64,000 bases of DNA from positions 1 to 64,000 of the forward strand of contig JAFKFL010000009.1 of NCBI GenBank assembly GCA_017308235.1, given 5' to 3'. The notes beneath the pieces were generated by a model. It worked only from the letters and a program-made list of their open reading frames with translations. It was not told the DNA's origin and ran no database searches. Numbering within the stretch: position 1 is the stretch's first letter; each line of letters starts with the position of its first letter. Below, in pieces: positions 25,623-35,485 of the stretch. Origin of the DNA: Alphaproteobacteria bacterium. Lineage in GTDB: Bacteria; Pseudomonadota; Alphaproteobacteria; Reyranellales; Reyranellaceae. Position numbers and translations under genes: made by a program.

Positions 25623-26768
25623 GTGACACTACCGCTTGAAGGAGTTCGCGTGATCGAGGTGGGCCAGGCGCTGGCAGGTCCACTCGCGGGCGTGCTGATG
25701 GCTGACATGGGCGCCGACGTGATCAAGGTGGAAAAGCCGGACGGCGGCGACGATGCCCGCATCTGGGGCCCTCCCTACGGGCCGGATGGCGTGACGTCGC
25801 TTTATTTCTACGGGCAGAACCGCAACAAGCGCTCGGTGACGCTCGACCTCAAGGCCGCCGCCGATGTCGAGAAGCTGCACCGGCTTTGCGAGACGGCCGA
25901 CATCCTGATCCAGAACCTGCGGCCGGGCGTGGTCGACGAAATCGGCATCGGGCCTGAGGCGATGCTCAAGCGCCATCCGCGCCTCATCTACTGCTCGATC
26001 TGGGCGTTCGGCTACGAGGGGCCACTCAAGATGAAGCCCGGCTTCGACCCCCTGCTGCAGGCCTATGGCGGCATGATGAGCGTCACCGGACGGGCCGAGG
26101 ATCCGCCAACCTTCTGCGGCGCCTCAATCAACGACAAGGCGACCGGCATGTTCTGCACCATCGGCGCGCTGGCGGCGCTCAGGATGCGCGACCGCACCGG
26201 CAAGGGCTGCCTGGTCGATACCTCGCTGTTCGACTCGGCCGTGCACTGGGTCGAGGGCCAGCTCAACAGCTACCTGGAGTCAGGCAACCTGCCCAAACGC
26301 CACGGCACCGGCGGCGCTGTGATCGTGCCTTATCAGACGTTCGATACCGCCGACCGGCCGCTCTGCCTCGCGCCCGGCAACGATCGCCTGTGGGCCCGCT
26401 GCGCGCAGGCGATGGGCCATCCGGAATGGGCCACCGATCCGCGCTTCGCCAAGAGCGCCGCCCGCGTGCAGAACAAGGAGACGCTCCTTCCCCTGATCGC
26501 GGCAACCATGCGCACCAAGACGCGCGCCCACTGGATCGAGGCCTTCGAGAAAGCCGGCGTGCCCTGCAGCCCGGTGAACGACATCGGCGAGCTCGCCGCG
26601 ACCGATCAACTGGAAGCCGCCAATCTGGTCTATCCGCTGCCCACGCGGCCCGGTGAGGACAAGGGACCGCGCGTGGTCGGCCTGCCGATCTCCTTCGACC
26701 GCCAGCGCCCGCACTCACCACGGTCGGCCCCCAAACTCGGCGAACACAACGACGAGGTACTGGGCTGA
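25623..26768 (+). CDS. CaiB/BaiF (family III) CoA-transferase
   Basis: A 381-residue family III CoA-transferase. LEGVRVIEVGQALAGPLAG opens the Rossmann part. GADVIKVEKPDGGDDAR, NRNKRSVTLDL and ILIQNLRPGV are classic. The catalytic aspartate that forms the glutamyl/aspartyl-CoA intermediate fits FGASINDKATGMF (Asp near residue 165). It moves CoA between carboxylic acids; the donor and acceptor are not predictable. The GTG at 25623 is preceded by GAGGGA. An ATG at 25591 in the same frame is an alternative start adding 11 residues. It is divergent from the hopanoid operon, with no sign of a shared role. Confidence 0.85.
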   Translation: MTLPLEGVRVIEVGQALAGPLAGVLMADMGADVIKVEKPDGGDDARIWGPPYGPDGVTSLYFYGQNRNKRSVTLDLKAAADVEKLHRLCETADILIQNLRPGVVDEIGIGPEAMLKRHPRLIYCSIWAFGYEGPLKMKPGFDPLLQAYGGMMSVTGRAEDPPTFCGASINDKATGMFCTIGALAALRMRDRTGKGCLVDTSLFDSAVHWVEGQLNSYLESGNLPKRHGTGGAVIVPYQTFDTADRPLCLAPGNDRLWARCAQAMGHPEWATDPRFAKSAARVQNKETLLPLIAATMRTKTRAHWIEAFEKAGVPCSPVNDIGELAATDQLEAANLVYPLPTRPGEDKGPRVVGLPISFDRQRPHSPRSAPKLGEHNDEVLG

Positions 26769-26829
26769 CGAAGCGAACGCCACCGGAGGCGGCGTAATTT
26801 TTAACGGCAGTTGTCGCTACGATACGGGT

Positions 26830-26899
26830 GTCATCCCGAGCGCAGCGAGGGACCTTTGGCGGCGCATGATCAAAGATCCCTCGCTGCGCTCGGGATGAC
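26830..26899. repeat. Long inverted repeat (29-base arms), dispersed-element type
   Basis: The left arm at 26830-26858 begins GTCATCCCGAGCGCAGCGAG. The right arm at 26871-26899 is its reverse complement with one mismatch, and the loop is 12 bases. Each arm is the short GTCATCCCGAGCGCAGCGAGGGA element found widely between genes in proteobacteria. Placed tail-to-tail between the CoA-transferase and htpG, it would form a very stable hairpin and could act as a bidirectional terminator. Confidence 0.75.
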
Positions 26900-26962
26900 A
26901 CTGATCACTTCGCGCCATCGATTTCTTCGCAACCACCGGAGTGGCGCATTCATACGAGGAAT

Positions 26963-28840
26963 CTACTTCTGCAGCCCGCGCACGACGAAGGCGTTCAATC
27001 GCCGCGCAAAGGCGGCGGGATCGGCGGGGATCTCGCCATCGAGGATGTGCGCCTGGTCGAGCAGGAGGGCCGCGATATCGCCCACCTCCTCCTGCCGCCC
27101 GCCGCTGCGCGCTGAGTCGAGCGCCTTCACGAGTTCGTGGCGCATGTTGAGCTCCAGGATCGGCTTGGCGCCGCCGCCGCGGTTCTGGCGGGCGAGCAGG
27201 CGCTCCAGCTCGCGGTCGCGGCCCTGCGCACTCGCCACCAGGCAGGCCGCGCTCTCGGTCAGGCGTTGCGAGGCGCGCACCTCGGCGACCTTGTCGCCCA
27301 GTGCTTCTTTCACCGCCTTGATGATCGAGGCTTCGTCGGCCGACGCCGCCTGTTCTTCTTCCTTGTCGAGCAACGCAATGTTGCCGAAGTCGACGTCGCC
27401 CTGGCTCAGCGACTTCAACGGCTTGCCCTCGAACTCATGCGGCATCATGGTCCAGAAGGCGTCAATGGGATCGGTGAGCAGCAGCACTTCAACGCCGCGC
27501 GCCCGCGCTGCTTCGAGCTTGGGATTGGAACGCAGCCGGTCGGCGCTCTCGCCGACGAGATAATAGATCTCCGTCTGGTTCGGTTTCAGGTCGGCGACGT
27601 ATTCCTTGAGCGACCGTGGCTTGTCGCCGGCTGTCGTGGCGAAGCGTGCCAGGGCGAGCAGCTGGCCGCGGCGCTCCTGATCTTCGTAGAGTCCCTCCTT
27701 CAGGACCGGACCGAAGGCCTCCCAGATCTTGGCGTAGGTCTCGGGCTCCTTGTTCGCCGTGCTTTCGAGTGCGCCGATCACGCGGCTCGCGAGGCCGTTG
27801 CGGATCTGCTTCACCTGCGGATTGTTCTGCAGCATCTCGCGCGAGATGTTGAGCGGCAGGTCCTCGCTGTCCACCACGCCGCGCACGAAGCGCAGCCAGG
27901 CCGGCAGCAGGTCGGCGTCATCGGTGATGTAGACCCGACGCACATAGAGTTTCACGCGGCCCTTGCGGGCGGGGTCGGCGAGATCGAACGGCGGCGTCGA
28001 GGGCACGAACAGCAGCACGGCGTAGGACTGCCGGCCTTCCACCTTGTAGTGCAGCGTGAGCGCCGGCTCGTCGAAGGCCATCGCGATAGAGCGATAGGCT
28101 TGCGTGTAATCCTCGGCCTTCACCTCGGACTTCGCACGCTGCCAGAGCGCGCTGGCGGCATTGACCTGCCGCGCCGCGCCCTTGTCGTCCAGAAGCTCGA
28201 TCGGGAACAGGATGTGGTCGGAGTAGGTGCGGATGACCCGCTCGAGCTCGAACGGCTGCAGGTAGCGCGCCGCGTCTTCCTTGAGGTGCAGCACGATCTC
28301 GGTGCCGCGTGGCACACGCTTGGCCTGCTCCTCGCTCGCGGCTGCGACCTCGAAGCCTGCCCCGCCCTCGGAGCGCCAGACCCAGGTCTCGCTCGTGCCG
28401 GCCCGATGGCTTGTCACCTCGATCCGGTCGGCCACCATGAAGGCGGAATAGAAACCGACGCCGAACTGGCCGATCAAACCCAATCCGTCCTTGGCTTCCT
28501 TCAGGCGCTCCAGAAAGGCCTTGGTGCCGGAGCGCGCCAGGGTGCCGAGGTTGTCGATAAGCTCCTGGCGGTCCATGCCGATCCCGTTGTCGGCGATGGT
28601 GAGCGTTCTGGCCGTGGCATCGGGCTTGATGCGAATGGCGAGCCTGTCGTCTCCGGCCAGCAGATCGGGCTGCGAGATCGCCTCGTAGCGGACCTTGTCG
28701 CAGGCGTCCGAGGCGTTCGATACAAGTTCGCGCAGGAAGACATCGGTCTCGGAATAGACCGAGTGAACCATCAGGTTCAGGAGTTCGGCGACTTCCGCCT
28801 GGAATTGATGCGACTGCGTGGCTGCGCTGTCCCCGTTCAT
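26963..28840 (-). CDS. htpG: Molecular chaperone HtpG (Hsp90)
   Basis: A 625-residue Hsp90. The N-terminal GHKL ATPase domain shows [16 protein letters not shown] (Asn for Mg-ATP, about residue 41), [31 protein letters not shown] and [11 protein letters not shown]. The middle domain has [18 protein letters not shown], and a C-terminal dimerisation part follows. Cytoplasmic ATP-dependent folding chaperone. The ATG at 28840 is the family start (MNGD...[11 protein letters not shown]). Continuation of the open frame upstream runs into the TetR gene and is spurious. Minus strand, 77 bases downstream of the TetR/RutR-like gene. Confidence 0.96.
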   Translation of the reverse strand: MNGDSAATQSHQFQAEVAELLNLMVHSVYSETDVFLRELVSNASDACDKVRYEAISQPDLLAGDDRLAIRIKPDATARTLTIADNGIGMDRQELIDNLGTLARSGTKAFLERLKEAKDGLGLIGQFGVGFYSAFMVADRIEVTSHRAGTSETWVWRSEGGAGFEVAAASEEQAKRVPRGTEIVLHLKEDAARYLQPFELERVIRTYSDHILFPIELLDDKGAARQVNAASALWQRAKSEVKAEDYTQAYRSIAMAFDEPALTLHYKVEGRQSYAVLLFVPSTPPFDLADPARKGRVKLYVRRVYITDDADLLPAWLRFVRGVVDSEDLPLNISREMLQNNPQVKQIRNGLASRVIGALESTANKEPETYAKIWEAFGPVLKEGLYEDQERRGQLLALARFATTAGDKPRSLKEYVADLKPNQTEIYYLVGESADRLRSNPKLEAARARGVEVLLLTDPIDAFWTMMPHEFEGKPLKSLSQGDVDFGNIALLDKEEEQAASADEASIIKAVKEALGDKVAEVRASQRLTESAACLVASAQGRDRELERLLARQNRGGGAKPILELNMRHELVKALDSARSGGRQEEVGDIAALLLDQAHILDGEIPADPAAFARRLNAFVVRGLQK

Positions 28841-28917
28841 CGTGCTCCCGCCTTTTGGACCTGCTGGCGGTGGATATAGGCCATCTGTCCGAAGGGGCAA
28901 GTCGCCGCGGCGGCGAC

Positions 28918-29670
28918 CTATTTGTGCGCGCGACCGGACGGCCTGGGCGATATGAGCGCGCCCTGCAGGATGAGCTGCGTGATGTTCGCGGCCGCATCGG
29001 CGAAGTCCGCCTCCGTCAGCCGGCGGCGGCCCAGAACCGCGCGCACCTGGACCTCGAAATCGGCATAGTGCTGGGTGACCGCCCAGAGCTGGAACACGAA
29101 GTGCTTGGGATCGAGCGGGCGCATCTTCCCCTGGTCGATCCAGTGGCGCACGACACCCGCCTTGTCCTCGACGCGCTGGCGCAGGTCGCGCGCCAGGTAA
29201 GATTTCAGGAACGGCGCGCCATGCAGGATCTCGTTGGCGAAGACCTTTGACGCGTTGGGCCGCCGGCGTGACCAGTTCAGCTTGGCTGAAATGTACTCGG
29301 CGACAACTTCCGACGGATCGCGCTCGGCGGTGAACCGGTCGAGCTCGCTTAGCCACAGCTCGAGCATGTTGGCCAGCACGGCGCGATAGAGCTCGGCCTT
29401 GGTCCGGAAATAGTAGTGCAAGTTGGCCTTGGGCAGCTTCGCGCGGGCCGCGATCTCGGCCGTCGTGGCGCCGCTGAAGCCGCGCTCGGCGAAGACCGTC
29501 TCGGCCGCCTGCAAAAGCCGCACTTCGTTGCTTTCGCGGATATTGCCCCGGCCATTGGCGCTGATTTTGCGGAGGCGCCGACGCTTCGGCGACTTTGTCG
29601 ACGTATCGGAAGAACTGTTGCGTTTTTGCGGCCTGGACATGTCGGCCGATGCTACCGGATCGCGTGCCAT
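28918..29670 (-). CDS. rutR: RutR-like TetR-family regulator of pyrimidine catabolism
   Basis: A 250-residue repressor. A basic N-terminal tail of about 45 residues precedes the TetR helix-turn-helix ([21 protein letters not shown], about residues 68-88). The C-terminal domain ([34 protein letters not shown]) matches the RutR/YcdC ligand-binding domain, which senses uracil or thymine. The gene is divergent from preT, and a RutR-consensus palindrome lies between them. The start is uncertain: ATG 29670 has a very close GGAGGG, and ATG 29640 (MSRPQK) is an alternative. Calling it rutR rests on domain, context and operator together. Confidence 0.78.
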   Translation of the reverse strand: MARDPVASADMSRPQKRNSSSDTSTKSPKRRRLRKISANGRGNIRESNEVRLLQAAETVFAERGFSGATTAEIAARAKLPKANLHYYFRTKAELYRAVLANMLELWLSELDRFTAERDPSEVVAEYISAKLNWSRRRPNASKVFANEILHGAPFLKSYLARDLRQRVEDKAGVVRHWIDQGKMRPLDPKHFVFQLWAVTQHYADFEVQVRAVLGRRRLTEADFADAAANITQLILQGALISPRPSGRAHK

Positions 29671-29694
29671 CCCTCCAGCGTCGCGACGGAGAAC

Positions 29695-29710
29695 TTGACC
29701 ATTTGGTCAG
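29695..29710. promoter_or_regulatory. RutR-type operator in the rutR/preT divergent region
   Basis: TTGACCATTTGGTCAG fits the established RutR consensus TTGACCANNTGGTCAA at every arm position but the last. It lies 43 bases before the preT start and 25 bases from the regulator's start, placed to control both promoters. Pyrimidine bases release RutR in E. coli. Confidence 0.8.
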
Positions 29711-29752
29711 ATCGTCGCTACCGTGCCGTCAACAAGCCGGAGGGAGGCGACG

Positions 29753-31102
29753 ATGGGTGACGCAGGCGAGAGCGCCGCTCGGCGCTTGAGTGCCGACGAG
29801 CTGGCCCGCAACTTTGCCGATATCCATGTGCCGCTCGACCGCGAGCGCTCGCTGATCGAGGCCAGCCGCTGCTACTTCTGCTACGACGCGCCCTGCCAGC
29901 AGGCTTGCCCGACCAGCATCGATATTCCGGGCTTCATCCGCAAGATCTCGACCGACAACGTCAAAGGCGCGGCTGTCACCATCCTCAACGAGAACATCAT
30001 GGGCGGCGCCTGCGCGCGCGTCTGCCCGGTCGAGGTCCTTTGCGAGCAGGCGTGCGTACGCGAGAGCCAGGAAGCGCGGCCGATCCAGATCGGCGCCCTG
30101 CAGCGCTACGCGACGGACTGGCTGTTCGAGCGCAAGCTGCAGCCTTTTACGCGTGCCCCGTCGACCGGCAAGCGCGTCGCGGTGGTCGGCGCGGGCCCCG
30201 CGGGGCTCGCCTGCGCTCACCGGCTCGCGATGCGCGGCCATGACGTCACGGTTTACGAGGCACGGCCCAAGGCTGGCGGTCTGAACGAATACGGGATCGC
30301 CGCCTACAAGGTGCCCGACGACTTCGCGCAAGCCGAGGTCGCCTTCATCTTGGGCATCGGCGGCATCAAGATCGAGTTCGGCAAGGCGCTGGGCCGGGAC
30401 ATCTCGCTCTCGAACCTGCGCCGCGACTTCGATGCCGTGTTCCTGGGCATGGGGCTCGCCGGCGTGAATGCGCTCGCGCTCGAAGGCGAGGACATGCCTG
30501 GCGTGATGGACGCGGTCGGCTATATCGAACGGCTGCGCCAGACGGCCGACAAGGGCGTGCTCGAGATCGGCCGCCGCGTGGTCGTGATCGGCGGCGGCAA
30601 CACCGCGATCGACATCGCCGTTCAGGCCAAGCGGCTGGGCGCCGAGGACGTGACCATCGTCTATCGCCGCGGCCCCGACCATATGGGGGCGACCTGGCAC
30701 GAGCAGGAGCTGGCGCAGACCAACGGTGTCACGATCAAGCACTGGGCGCGGCCGCTGCGGATCGTGGCCCATCAGGACCGGCTGAAAGAAGTCGAGTTCG
30801 AATATACCCAGCTCGACGAGCAGGGCCGGTTGATGTCGACCGGCGATCGCTTCAGCCTGCTGGCGGACATGCTATTCAAGGCGATCGGCCAGAGCTTTGT
30901 GCCGAGCCCGCTGGGCAATGGCGCGGCCGAACCGCTCGAACTCGCGAATGGCCGTATCCAGGTGAATGCCGACCGCAAGACTTCGCTCGCCAACGTGTGG
31001 GCCGGTGGCGACTGCGTACCAGGAGAAGATCTGACGGTGAGTGCAATCCAGGATGGCAAGCTCGCCGCCGAATCGATCGACCGGAACCTGCGTTCCGCTT
31101 AG
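29753..31102 (+). CDS. preT: Dihydropyrimidine dehydrogenase, NAD-dependent, PreT subunit
   Basis: A 449-residue flavin/iron-sulfur subunit. The N-terminal Fe-S ligands are CYFCYDAPCQQACP (about residues 41-54) and CARVCPVEVLCEQAC. The FAD site is VAVVGAGPAGLACAHRL and the NAD(P)-binding site is VVVIGGGNTAIDIAVQAKRLGA. The C-terminal VWAGGDCVPGEDLTVSAIQDGKLAA closes the FAD domain. With PreA it reduces uracil/thymine to the 5,6-dihydro forms. The GGAGGGAGG site at 29740-29748 fixes the ATG at 29753. It is the first gene of the pyrimidine operon, directly after the RutR-type operator. Confidence 0.95.
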   Translation: MGDAGESAARRLSADELARNFADIHVPLDRERSLIEASRCYFCYDAPCQQACPTSIDIPGFIRKISTDNVKGAAVTILNENIMGGACARVCPVEVLCEQACVRESQEARPIQIGALQRYATDWLFERKLQPFTRAPSTGKRVAVVGAGPAGLACAHRLAMRGHDVTVYEARPKAGGLNEYGIAAYKVPDDFAQAEVAFILGIGGIKIEFGKALGRDISLSNLRRDFDAVFLGMGLAGVNALALEGEDMPGVMDAVGYIERLRQTADKGVLEIGRRVVVIGGGNTAIDIAVQAKRLGAEDVTIVYRRGPDHMGATWHEQELAQTNGVTIKHWARPLRIVAHQDRLKEVEFEYTQLDEQGRLMSTGDRFSLLADMLFKAIGQSFVPSPLGNGAAEPLELANGRIQVNADRKTSLANVWAGGDCVPGEDLTVSAIQDGKLAAESIDRNLRSA

Positions 31103-31112
31103 GGAGGATATC

Positions 31113-32390
31113 GTGGCCGATCTCCGCACCACCTTTGCCAGCATCAAGTCGCCCAACCCGTTCTGGCTCGCTTCGGCGCCACCCAGCGACAAGGCCTACA
31201 ACGTCGTGCGCGCCTTCAAGGCAGGCTGGGGCGGCGTGGTGTGGAAGACACTGGGCGAGGATGGACCGCCGATCGTCAACACAGCCTCACGCTACGGCGC
31301 CTTGGAAGTCGGCGGCCAGCGCATGGTGGGTTTCACCAACATCGAACTGATCACCGACCGGCCGTTGCAGGTCAACCTCGACGAGATCAAGCAGGTGAAG
31401 CGCGACTGGCCCGACCGTGCACTGATCGTGTCGCTGATGGTGCCGTGTGAAGAAGAGAGCTGGAAGCGCATCCTGAAGCGGGTCGAGGAGACCAACGCCG
31501 ATGGCGTCGAGCTCAACTTCGGTTGCCCGCACGGCATGTCCGAACGCGGCATGGGCGCCGCCGTCGGCCAGGTGCCGGAATATGTCGAGATGGTCACACG
31601 CTGGTGCAAGCAGCTCACGCGCATGCCGGTGCTCGTGAAGCTCACGCCCAACGTCACCAACATCCTGGGCTCGGCGCGGGCCGCCAAGCGCGGCGGTGCC
31701 GACGGCGTGTCGCTGATCAACACCGTCAACTCCATCATCGGCGTCGATCTCGACAGCATGGCCCCCTACCCCGTGGTCGGCGGCAAGGGCACGCACGGCG
31801 GCTATTGCGGACCGGCGGTGAAGCCGATCGCGCTGCACATGATCTCGGAGATCGGCCGCGATCCCGAGTGTGCCGGCCTGCCGATCTCGGGAATCGGCGG
31901 CATCGCCACCTGGCGCGACGCCGCGGAGTTCCATGCACTGGGCGCCGGCACGGTGCAGGTCTGCACCGCCGCCATGCACTACGGCTTCAAGATCATCGAC
32001 GACATGGTGGACGGTCTCAGCAACTGGCTCGACGCCAGGGGCCATGATCGGCTCGACGCCATCGTCGGACGCGCGCTGCCCAACGTGACCGACTGGCAGC
32101 ACCTCGATCTCAACTACAAGATCGTCGCCCGCATCGACCAGGACGCCTGCATCAAGTGCGGCCTCTGCCATATCGCCTGCGAGGATACCTCGCACCAGTC
32201 GATCGCCGCCCTCAAGGCCAACGGCGAGCGGCGCTACGAGGTGATCGACCAGGAGTGTGTCGGCTGCAATCTCTGCATGTATGCTTGCCCGGTGACAGGC
32301 TGTATCAGCATGGTCGAGGTCCCGACCGGGCGGAAGCCTCTCACCTGGCTCGAGCATCCCAACAACCCGCTGCGGCAGGCCGCCGAGTAG
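31113..32390 (+). CDS. preA: Dihydropyrimidine dehydrogenase, PreA subunit
   Basis: A 425-residue FMN/TIM-barrel subunit. KSPNPFWLASAPPSDKAYNV opens the dihydroorotate-dehydrogenase-like barrel. GCPHGMSERGMGAAVGQ carries the catalytic cysteine of the DPD family. ISGIGGIATW is the FMN-phosphate site. Two C-terminal [4Fe-4S] motifs follow: CIKCGLCHIAC and CVGCNLCMYACP. The start is GTG at 31113, after AGGGAGG. It is 10 bases after preT, so the two subunits are co-translated. The product, dihydropyrimidine, is the substrate of the dihydropyrimidinase at 37580. Confidence 0.95.
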   Translation: MADLRTTFASIKSPNPFWLASAPPSDKAYNVVRAFKAGWGGVVWKTLGEDGPPIVNTASRYGALEVGGQRMVGFTNIELITDRPLQVNLDEIKQVKRDWPDRALIVSLMVPCEEESWKRILKRVEETNADGVELNFGCPHGMSERGMGAAVGQVPEYVEMVTRWCKQLTRMPVLVKLTPNVTNILGSARAAKRGGADGVSLINTVNSIIGVDLDSMAPYPVVGGKGTHGGYCGPAVKPIALHMISEIGRDPECAGLPISGIGGIATWRDAAEFHALGAGTVQVCTAAMHYGFKIIDDMVDGLSNWLDARGHDRLDAIVGRALPNVTDWQHLDLNYKIVARIDQDACIKCGLCHIACEDTSHQSIAALKANGERRYEVIDQECVGCNLCMYACPVTGCISMVEVPTGRKPLTWLEHPNNPLRQAAE

Positions 32391-32412
32391 CTGAAACCAT
32401 TCGAGGAGCGTC

Positions 32413-33666
32413 ATGAGCGACACGACAACCGGCAAGAACCTGCGCGTCAACGGCGAGCGCCTGTGGCAGAGCCTGATGGAGATGGCCAAGATCGGCGCCA
32501 CCGACAAAGGCGGCGTCTGCCGGCTTGCGCTTACCGATCTCGACCGCCAGGGCCGCGACCTCTTCGTGCGCTGGTGCAAGGAGGCCGGCTGCACGGTTTC
32601 GGTCGACCGCATGGGCAATATCTTCGCCCGCCGGCCGGGGCGCGATAACGCCCTGCCGCCAGTCGGCACCGGCAGCCATCTCGACAGCCAGCCCACGGGC
32701 GGCAGGTTCGATGGCGTCTATGGCGTGCTGGCCGGACTCGAGGTCATCCGCACGCTGAACGACCTCAACTACGAGACCGCCGCGCCGGTCGAGGTCGTGG
32801 TCTGGACCAACGAGGAAGGTTCGCGCTTCGCGCCGGCCATGGTCGCGTCCGGCGTGTTCGCGGGCGTATTCGACGAGGAATACGGCCTCAGCCGCAAGGA
32901 CCTCGACGGCAAGACCATGGGCGAGGAGCTGAAACGCATCGGCTATGCCGGCGACGTGCCGGTCGGCAACCACAAGTTCGGCGCCTTCTTCGAGGCGCAT
33001 ATCGAACAGGGACCGATTCTCGAGGCGGAGAAGAAGACCATCGGCATCGTGCAAGGCGCACAGGGCCAGCGCTGGTACGAGATCACGCTCACGGGCCAGG
33101 AGGCGCATGCCGGCCCGACCCCGATGCGCCGACGCAAGGATGCGCTGCTGGGCGCCGGGCGGCTGGTGCATGAGGTCAACCGCATCGGTCTTGCCAACCA
33201 GCCCTATGCCTGCGCCACGGTCGGGCTGATGCAGGTGAGCCCCAACTCACGCAACACCATCCCGGGCAAGGTGTTCTTCACCGTCGACTTCCGTCATCCC
33301 GACGATGCGACGCTGTCCAAGATGGACGCCGAGCTGCGCGCGACCGCCGAGCGCATCGCGGGCGAGATTGGCCTGCAGCTCCAGCTCGAGCAGATCTGGT
33401 ACTCGCCGCCGGTTGCCTTCGACAAGAAGTGCGTGGCCGCGGTGCAGGCAGGCGCGCAGACGCTGGGTTACGAGAACATGCCGATCATATCCGGCGCCGG
33501 GCACGACTCTTGCTACATCGCCCGCGTGGCACCGACGGCGATGGTGTTCGTGCCCTGCGAGGATGGCATCTCCCACAACGAAGTGGAGAATGCCACGCCG
33601 CGCGACATCGCCGCCGGCTGCGACGTCCTGCTTCAGGCGATGCTCACGCGAGCCAATGCGCCGTGA
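32413..33666 (+). CDS. Zn-dependent amidase of the beta-ureidopropionase/hydantoinase-carbamoylase type
   Basis: A 417-residue M20-family hydrolase. Metal ligands sit in VGTGSHLDSQPTGGRFDGVYGV (His and Asp about residues 90-100), WTNEEGSRF (Glu pair) and FFEAHIEQGP. The lid domain has GQEAHAGPTPMRRRKDAL, and the C-terminal GAGHDSCYIARV provides the last His ligand. In this context it most likely hydrolyses N-carbamoyl-beta-alanine (third step of reductive pyrimidine degradation), although allantoate or N-carbamoyl-amino acid hydrolysis is not excluded from sequence alone. Gap of 22 bases after preA. Confidence 0.88.
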   Translation: MSDTTTGKNLRVNGERLWQSLMEMAKIGATDKGGVCRLALTDLDRQGRDLFVRWCKEAGCTVSVDRMGNIFARRPGRDNALPPVGTGSHLDSQPTGGRFDGVYGVLAGLEVIRTLNDLNYETAAPVEVVVWTNEEGSRFAPAMVASGVFAGVFDEEYGLSRKDLDGKTMGEELKRIGYAGDVPVGNHKFGAFFEAHIEQGPILEAEKKTIGIVQGAQGQRWYEITLTGQEAHAGPTPMRRRKDALLGAGRLVHEVNRIGLANQPYACATVGLMQVSPNSRNTIPGKVFFTVDFRHPDDATLSKMDAELRATAERIAGEIGLQLQLEQIWYSPPVAFDKKCVAAVQAGAQTLGYENMPIISGAGHDSCYIARVAPTAMVFVPCEDGISHNEVENATPRDIAAGCDVLLQAMLTRANAP

Positions 33667-33723
33667 GGTGGTTTGACAGTGCCGCGGCCCTGCTGCGACG
33701 ATCTGATTGGGGGAGCCTTTGAC

Positions 33724-34572
33724 GTGCAAACGCTACGCACGGCGATGCCTATGAATGTGGAGTCTCCGCAAACGGCTTCCCAGATCGGGAACAGGCCGGT
33801 GGCCATCGACATGCGGGACCTGTCGCTCACCTTCGAGACGGCGGATGCACCGGTCGTGGCGCTGTCGAAGGTCAACCTGCAGGTGAAGGCCGGCGAGTTC
33901 GTGTCGCTGATCGGGCCCTCGGGCTGCGGCAAAACCACATTGATGCGTGTGATGGCCGACCTCGAGCGACCGACCGGCGGCAAGATCACAGTCAACGGCC
34001 TGTCGCCCGAGCAGGCGCGGCTCGCGCGCGCCTACGGCTACGTCTTCCAGGCGCCGGCGCTCTACCCGTGGCGCAGTGTGCGGCGCAATCTCATGCTGCC
34101 GCTGGAGATCATGGGCGTGCCGCGTGAGGAGCGCGAGACGCGGGCCGCGCAATACCTCGACATGGTCGGCCTGAAGGACTTCGCCAACAAGTTCCCCTGG
34201 CAGCTCTCAGGCGGCATGCAGCAGCGCGTCTCGATCGCGCGGGCGCTGAGCTTCGAGCCCAAGCTCCTGTTGATGGACGAGCCGTTCGGCGCGCTCGACG
34301 AGATCACGCGCGATCACCTGAACGAGCAGCTTTTGCGGCTCTGGGAACACACGCAGAAGACAGTGATCTTCGTCACCCACTCCATCCCCGAGGCGGTGTT
34401 CCTCTCCAGCCGCATCGTGGTGATGTCGCCCCGGCCCGGCCGTATCCTGGAAGTGATCGACTGCGACCTGCCGGCCAAGCGCACGCTCGACGTGCGCGAA
34501 ACACCGCAATTCCTGGATATCGCCCACCGCGTCCGGCTCGCGCTGCGTGCCGGCCACTCCTATGACAACTGA
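33724..34572 (+). CDS. NitT/TauT-type ABC transporter ATP-binding protein
   Basis: A 282-residue ATPase: Walker A GPSGCGKTT, Q-loop YVFQAPALYPW, signature LSGGMQQRVSIARAL, Walker B LLLMDEPFGALDE, and the H-loop histidine in VTHSIPEAVFLS. This is the subfamily that pairs with NMT1/THI5-like or taurine/nitrate binding proteins. The GTG at 33724 lies nine bases after GGGGGAG; ATGs at 33745 and 33751 are alternatives. It starts 57 bases after the ureidopropionase-like gene, in the same direction, and its end overlaps the next permease. Confidence 0.9.
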   Translation: MQTLRTAMPMNVESPQTASQIGNRPVAIDMRDLSLTFETADAPVVALSKVNLQVKAGEFVSLIGPSGCGKTTLMRVMADLERPTGGKITVNGLSPEQARLARAYGYVFQAPALYPWRSVRRNLMLPLEIMGVPREERETRAAQYLDMVGLKDFANKFPWQLSGGMQQRVSIARALSFEPKLLLMDEPFGALDEITRDHLNEQLLRLWEHTQKTVIFVTHSIPEAVFLSSRIVVMSPRPGRILEVIDCDLPAKRTLDVRETPQFLDIAHRVRLALRAGHSYDN

Positions 34573-35485
34573 GGCCCTGACCCGACCGGTCGGCCTTGCC
34601 GCGACGTTCGGCCATTTGCGCGAGGGCACGGCGCTGCCGGTAACGGTCGTCCTCCTGGTCACAATCGTCGCCTGGTACCTGGGCGCCATCTGGCTCAATT
34701 CAGGCCTGGTCGAACAGAAGTTCGAACAGACGGACAAATCAGCGACGACAGCCGAGTTCATCGATATGGCCTGGTCGCTCGACCGGCCGGTGCTGCCGGC
34801 GCCGCATCAGGTGGCGATCGAATTCTATGATAGCGTCTTCACTCGCGACGTCACCTCGCCGCGCAGCCTCGTCTACCATGCCTATGTGACGGGCTCGGCG
34901 GCCGTGGTGGGTTTCATCTTCGGCACGCTGCTCGGCATCGTCCTGGCCGTGGGCATCGTGAGCTGGCGCACGCTCGATCGCAGCCTGCTGCCCTGGATCA
35001 TCGCCTCGCAGACCGTCCCGATCCTGGCCATTGCGCCCATGATCATCGTCGTGCTGGGCAACGTGGGACTCACCGGCCTGATGCCCAAGGCAGTGATCTC
35101 CATGTATCTCTGCTTCTTCCCCATCACCATCGGCATGGTGAAGGGGCTGCGCTCGCCCGACCCGCTGCAGCTCGACCTGATGCGCACCTACTCGGCGAAC
35201 CGCAACCAGGTGTTCTGGAAGTTGCGCTGGCCGGCCTCGGTCGCGTTCCTGTTCACCTCGCTCAAGGTCGCGATCGCGATCAGCCTGGTCGGCGCCATCG
35301 TGGGCGAGCTGCCGACCGGTGCACAGGCAGGCCTCGGCGCGCGGCTGCTGAGCGGATCCTACTACGGCCAGACGGTCCAGATCTGGTCGGCGCTGTTCAT
35401 GGCGGCGCTGCTCGGCATGGCGCTGGTCGCGGTGGTCGAGCTGGCCGAACGGCTCACGCTCCGCCGCATGGGGGCGAGACCATGA
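34562..35485 (+). CDS. ABC transporter permease (TauC/SsuC type), first of two
   Basis: A 307-residue inner-membrane permease. One N-terminal helix is followed by a loop, then five helices of the BPD_transp_1 fold. The coupling motif between helices (RTYSANRNQVFWKLRWPASVA, about residues 206-226) contacts the ATPase. The ATG at 34562 overlaps the end of the ATPase gene (TATGACAACTGA), and its stop overlaps the next permease (ATGA), so the subunits are translationally coupled. Confidence 0.88.
   Translation: MTTEALTRPVGLAATFGHLREGTALPVTVVLLVTIVAWYLGAIWLNSGLVEQKFEQTDKSATTAEFIDMAWSLDRPVLPAPHQVAIEFYDSVFTRDVTSPRSLVYHAYVTGSAAVVGFIFGTLLGIVLAVGIVSWRTLDRSLLPWIIASQTVPILAIAPMIIVVLGNVGLTGLMPKAVISMYLCFFPITIGMVKGLRSPDPLQLDLMRTYSANRNQVFWKLRWPASVAFLFTSLKVAIAISLVGAIVGELPTGAQAGLGARLLSGSYYGQTVQIWSALFMAALLGMALVAVVELAERLTLRRMGARP

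Noticed and set aside
27137..28879. 580-codon plus-strand frame opposite htpG
   Set aside because: Antisense shadow, no domain.
26963..29356. Apparent 797-residue extended HtpG
   Set aside because: The added N-terminal part is out-of-frame TetR-gene sequence; Hsp90 starts at 28840.
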